Source: Pythium myriotylum (Eukaryota > Oomycota > Peronosporomycetes > Pythiales > Pythiaceae). Taken from it: a DNA stretch of 64,000 bases. Positions 62,801-64,000 of this stretch are shown piece by piece; position 1 is the first letter of the stretch; every line of letters starts with the position of its first letter. The stretch spans positions 2,046,001 through 2,110,000 of the forward strand of contig JALJCQ010000003.1 in the NCBI GenBank assembly GCA_023091665.1, read 5' to 3'. The position numbers and the translations under genes are program-made. The notes below the pieces were generated by a model. That model saw only the letters and a program-made list of their open reading frames with translations, made no database searches and was not told the origin of the DNA.

Positions 62801-64000
62801 AGACTGCGGAGACTGGCGATACGCCTACGCCTACGCCGTCGGAGGAAGCTGAAGTCGCAGCAGAGGCTGCGGAGACTGCGGAGACTGCGGAGACTGCGGA
62901 GACTGCCGAGACTGCCGAAACAGCCGAGACGGCTACGCTGTCCGAAGTGTCTGAAGTTGCAACAGAGGCTGCGGAGACTGCAGAGACTGTGGAGACCGAA
63001 GAGACTGCCGATACGGCAACACCGTCGGAGGAAGCTGAAGTCGCAGCGGTGGGTGTGGAGACTGCGGAGACTGCGGAGTCTGCCGATACGCCTACGCCTA
63101 CGCCGTCGGAGGAAGCTGAAGTGTCAGCAGAGGTTGGCGCTGCCGAGGTGGTCGAGATCGTGGCTGGTGGCGATGTTGGCGGTGGCGATGCGAGCGAGTC
63201 TGTGGTGGCGACGGGGTCTGTGTTGGTGGCGGAGTCGTTGGTGGCGAGCGTGTCGTCGGAGCCGGCGTCGACGGATGTGGATGGTGCATTAACGCCGTCG
63301 GAGGAATCTGAAGTCGCTGCAAAGAGTGAAGAGACTACGGAGCAGCCAACGCCGTCGGAGGAGTCTGAAGTCGCAGCGGCGAGTGTGGAGACTGCGGAGA
63401 CTGCGGAGACTGGCGATACGCCTACGCCTACGCCGTCGGAGGAAGCTGAAGTCGCAGCAGAGGCTGCGGAGACTGCGGCGACTGCGGAGACTGCCGAAAC
63501 AGCCGAGACGGCTACGCTGTCCGAAGTGTCTGAAGTTGCAACAGAGGCTGCGGAGACTGCAGAGACTGTGGAGACCGAAGAGACTGCCGATACGGCAACA
63601 CCGTCGGAGGAAGCTGAAGTCGCAGCGGTGGGTGTGGAGACTGCGGAGACTGCGGAGACTGGCGATACGCCTACGCCTACGCCGTCGGAGGAAGCTGAAG
63701 TGTCAGCAGAGGTTGGCGCTGCCGAGGTGGTCGAGATCGTGGCTGGTGGCGATGTTAGCGGTGGCGATGCGAGCGAGTCTGTGGTGGCGACGGAGTCTGG
63801 GTTGGTGGCGGAGTCGTTGGTGGCGAGCGTGTCGTCGGAGCCGGCGTCGACGGATGTGGATGGTGCATTAACGCCGTCGGAGGAATCTGAAGTCGCTGCA
63901 AAGAGTGAAGAGACTACGGAGCAGCCAACGCCGTCGGAGGAGTCTGAAGTCGCAGCGGCGAGTGTGGAGACTGCGGAGACTGCGGAGACTGGCGATACGC
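53896..64000 (+). CDS. giant Tudor/ARM repeat protein, three exons, open at the window end
   Basis: Exons 53896-54408, 54479-55083 and 55140 to beyond 64000, with introns of 70 and 56 bp (GTACGT and GTACGC donors, TAG acceptors). At least 3,326 residues are encoded here with no stop in exon 3. Order: a Tudor-like module at about residues 10-60 (GEAVWV, then DIYYENGEVEERVG, like the YDDGE modules of many protist proteins); a Thr/Arg-rich linker; armadillo-like helices at about 170-420; a Ser-rich basic region; eight copies of a ~30-residue amphipathic repeat (57742-59706); Val-Ser-Glu repeats (60.1-60.45 kb); acidic Tyr/Asp/Phe motifs (60.5-61 kb); then a Glu/Thr/Ala tandem repeat to the window edge. 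No known protein is recognised; a structural or scaffold role, perhaps at the cytoskeleton, is inference only. Exon 1 is very GC-rich, exon 3 much less so. Confidence 0.85.
57742..59706 (+). repeat. eight copies of an unrecognised ~30-residue protein repeat
   Basis: Copies start near 57742, 57988, 58324, 58648, 58870, 59164, 59425 and 59623, separated by acidic, variable linkers (198-336 bp spacing). They align without gaps to SVxMxIAIRRxVxxIIxxSL followed by about eight residues of helix. A short strand-like SV(x)M start, a paired basic IRR/IRK and an amphipathic helix recur in each. The DNA of the copies is diverged, so conservation is at protein level. Confidence 0.85.
59890..60027 (+). 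repeat. diverged first copy of the EIVAGGDV repeat block
   Basis: Encodes EIVAGGDVAGGDADESVV and continues to EPASTDVDGVL, matching the block that recurs at 61729, 62557, 63154 and 63733 but with several substitutions. It is separated from the array by 1.7 kb. Confidence 0.85.
60130..60420 (+). repeat. Val-Ser-Glu repeat segment of the giant protein
   Basis: Recurring units such as VSEAVAEAVSEPATEL, the latter present twice in tandem (a 60-bp direct repeat at about 60166-60276). They give an alternating hydrophobic/acidic pattern, possibly helical. Confidence 0.8.
61664..64000 (+). repeat. coding higher-order tandem repeat (Glu/Thr/Ala-rich)
   Basis: A long unit is anchored by EIVAGGDV at 61729, 62557, 63154 and 63733, giving periods of 828, 597 and 579 bp. 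The 828-bp unit contains an internal extra ~231-bp copy. Inside each unit are shorter repeats of GAGACTGCG (Glu-Thr-Ala) and TPSEE(A/S)EV. All periods are multiples of 3, so the frame stays open. The array runs off the window. Confidence 0.95.

Noticed and set aside
61664..64000. Repeat array considered as CRISPR or as a noncoding satellite
   Set aside because: Periods are multiples of 3, the forward frame stays open throughout, and there are no unique spacers; it is a coding repeat in a eukaryotic gene.

Overview
The window looks like nuclear DNA of an oomycete (Phytophthora/Pythium type). It has short introns (56-80 bp) with GTRNGT-like donors, GC-rich codon use, short intergenic gaps and eukaryotic families (BolA2, ELMO, kinesin, UNG, M13 peptidases). 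It also has a local expansion of TKL receptor-like kinases whose ectodomains carry a six-cysteine pattern spaced like oomycete elicitins. The species cannot be fixed from the sequence alone.

Layout. 1-138 is the 3' end of an unrecognised gene. 2.7-6.5 kb holds a compact housekeeping block: uracil-DNA glycosylase (-), a BolA2-like protein (+) and an ELMO-domain protein (-). 6.5-10.5 kb has no supportable gene; it holds a long (TC)n tract, a 102-bp direct repeat and possible transposon debris. 10.5-12.2 kb is a divergent receptor-like kinase (RLK1). 12.6-21.3 kb has two paralogous secreted M13 metallopeptidases flanking a kinesin-1-like motor. The first M13 copy is broken twice over (1-bp frameshift, and a zinc-ligand His changed to Asn). 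21.7-27.5 kb holds two divergently transcribed, homologous four-pass membrane proteins of unknown function.

27.6-51.6 kb is the heart of the window: a cluster of ten further RLK genes (RLK2-RLK11). Eight are intact, one (RLK5) has an in-frame stop in the kinase glycine-loop region, and one (RLK11) is a truncated secreted ectodomain made by a 1,835-bp tandem duplication. Each complete member has a signal peptide, a six-Cys elicitin-like domain, a Ser/Thr/Pro-rich stalk, one membrane segment and an active-looking TKL kinase. Ectodomains and stalks vary greatly while the kinase is nearly constant, as in a receptor family with diversifying input and a shared output. Because elicitins bind sterols and oomycetes of this type obtain sterols from hosts, lipid or sterol sensing is a reasonable hypothesis; nothing in the DNA proves it.

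53.9-64 kb is the start of one giant gene (more than 3,300 codons, open at the window edge). It has a Tudor-like N-terminus, an armadillo-like helical region, eight copies of an unrecognised ~30-residue amphipathic repeat, acidic Tyr/Asp/Phe motifs, and a higher-order Glu/Thr/Ala-rich tandem repeat that continues past the end of the window.
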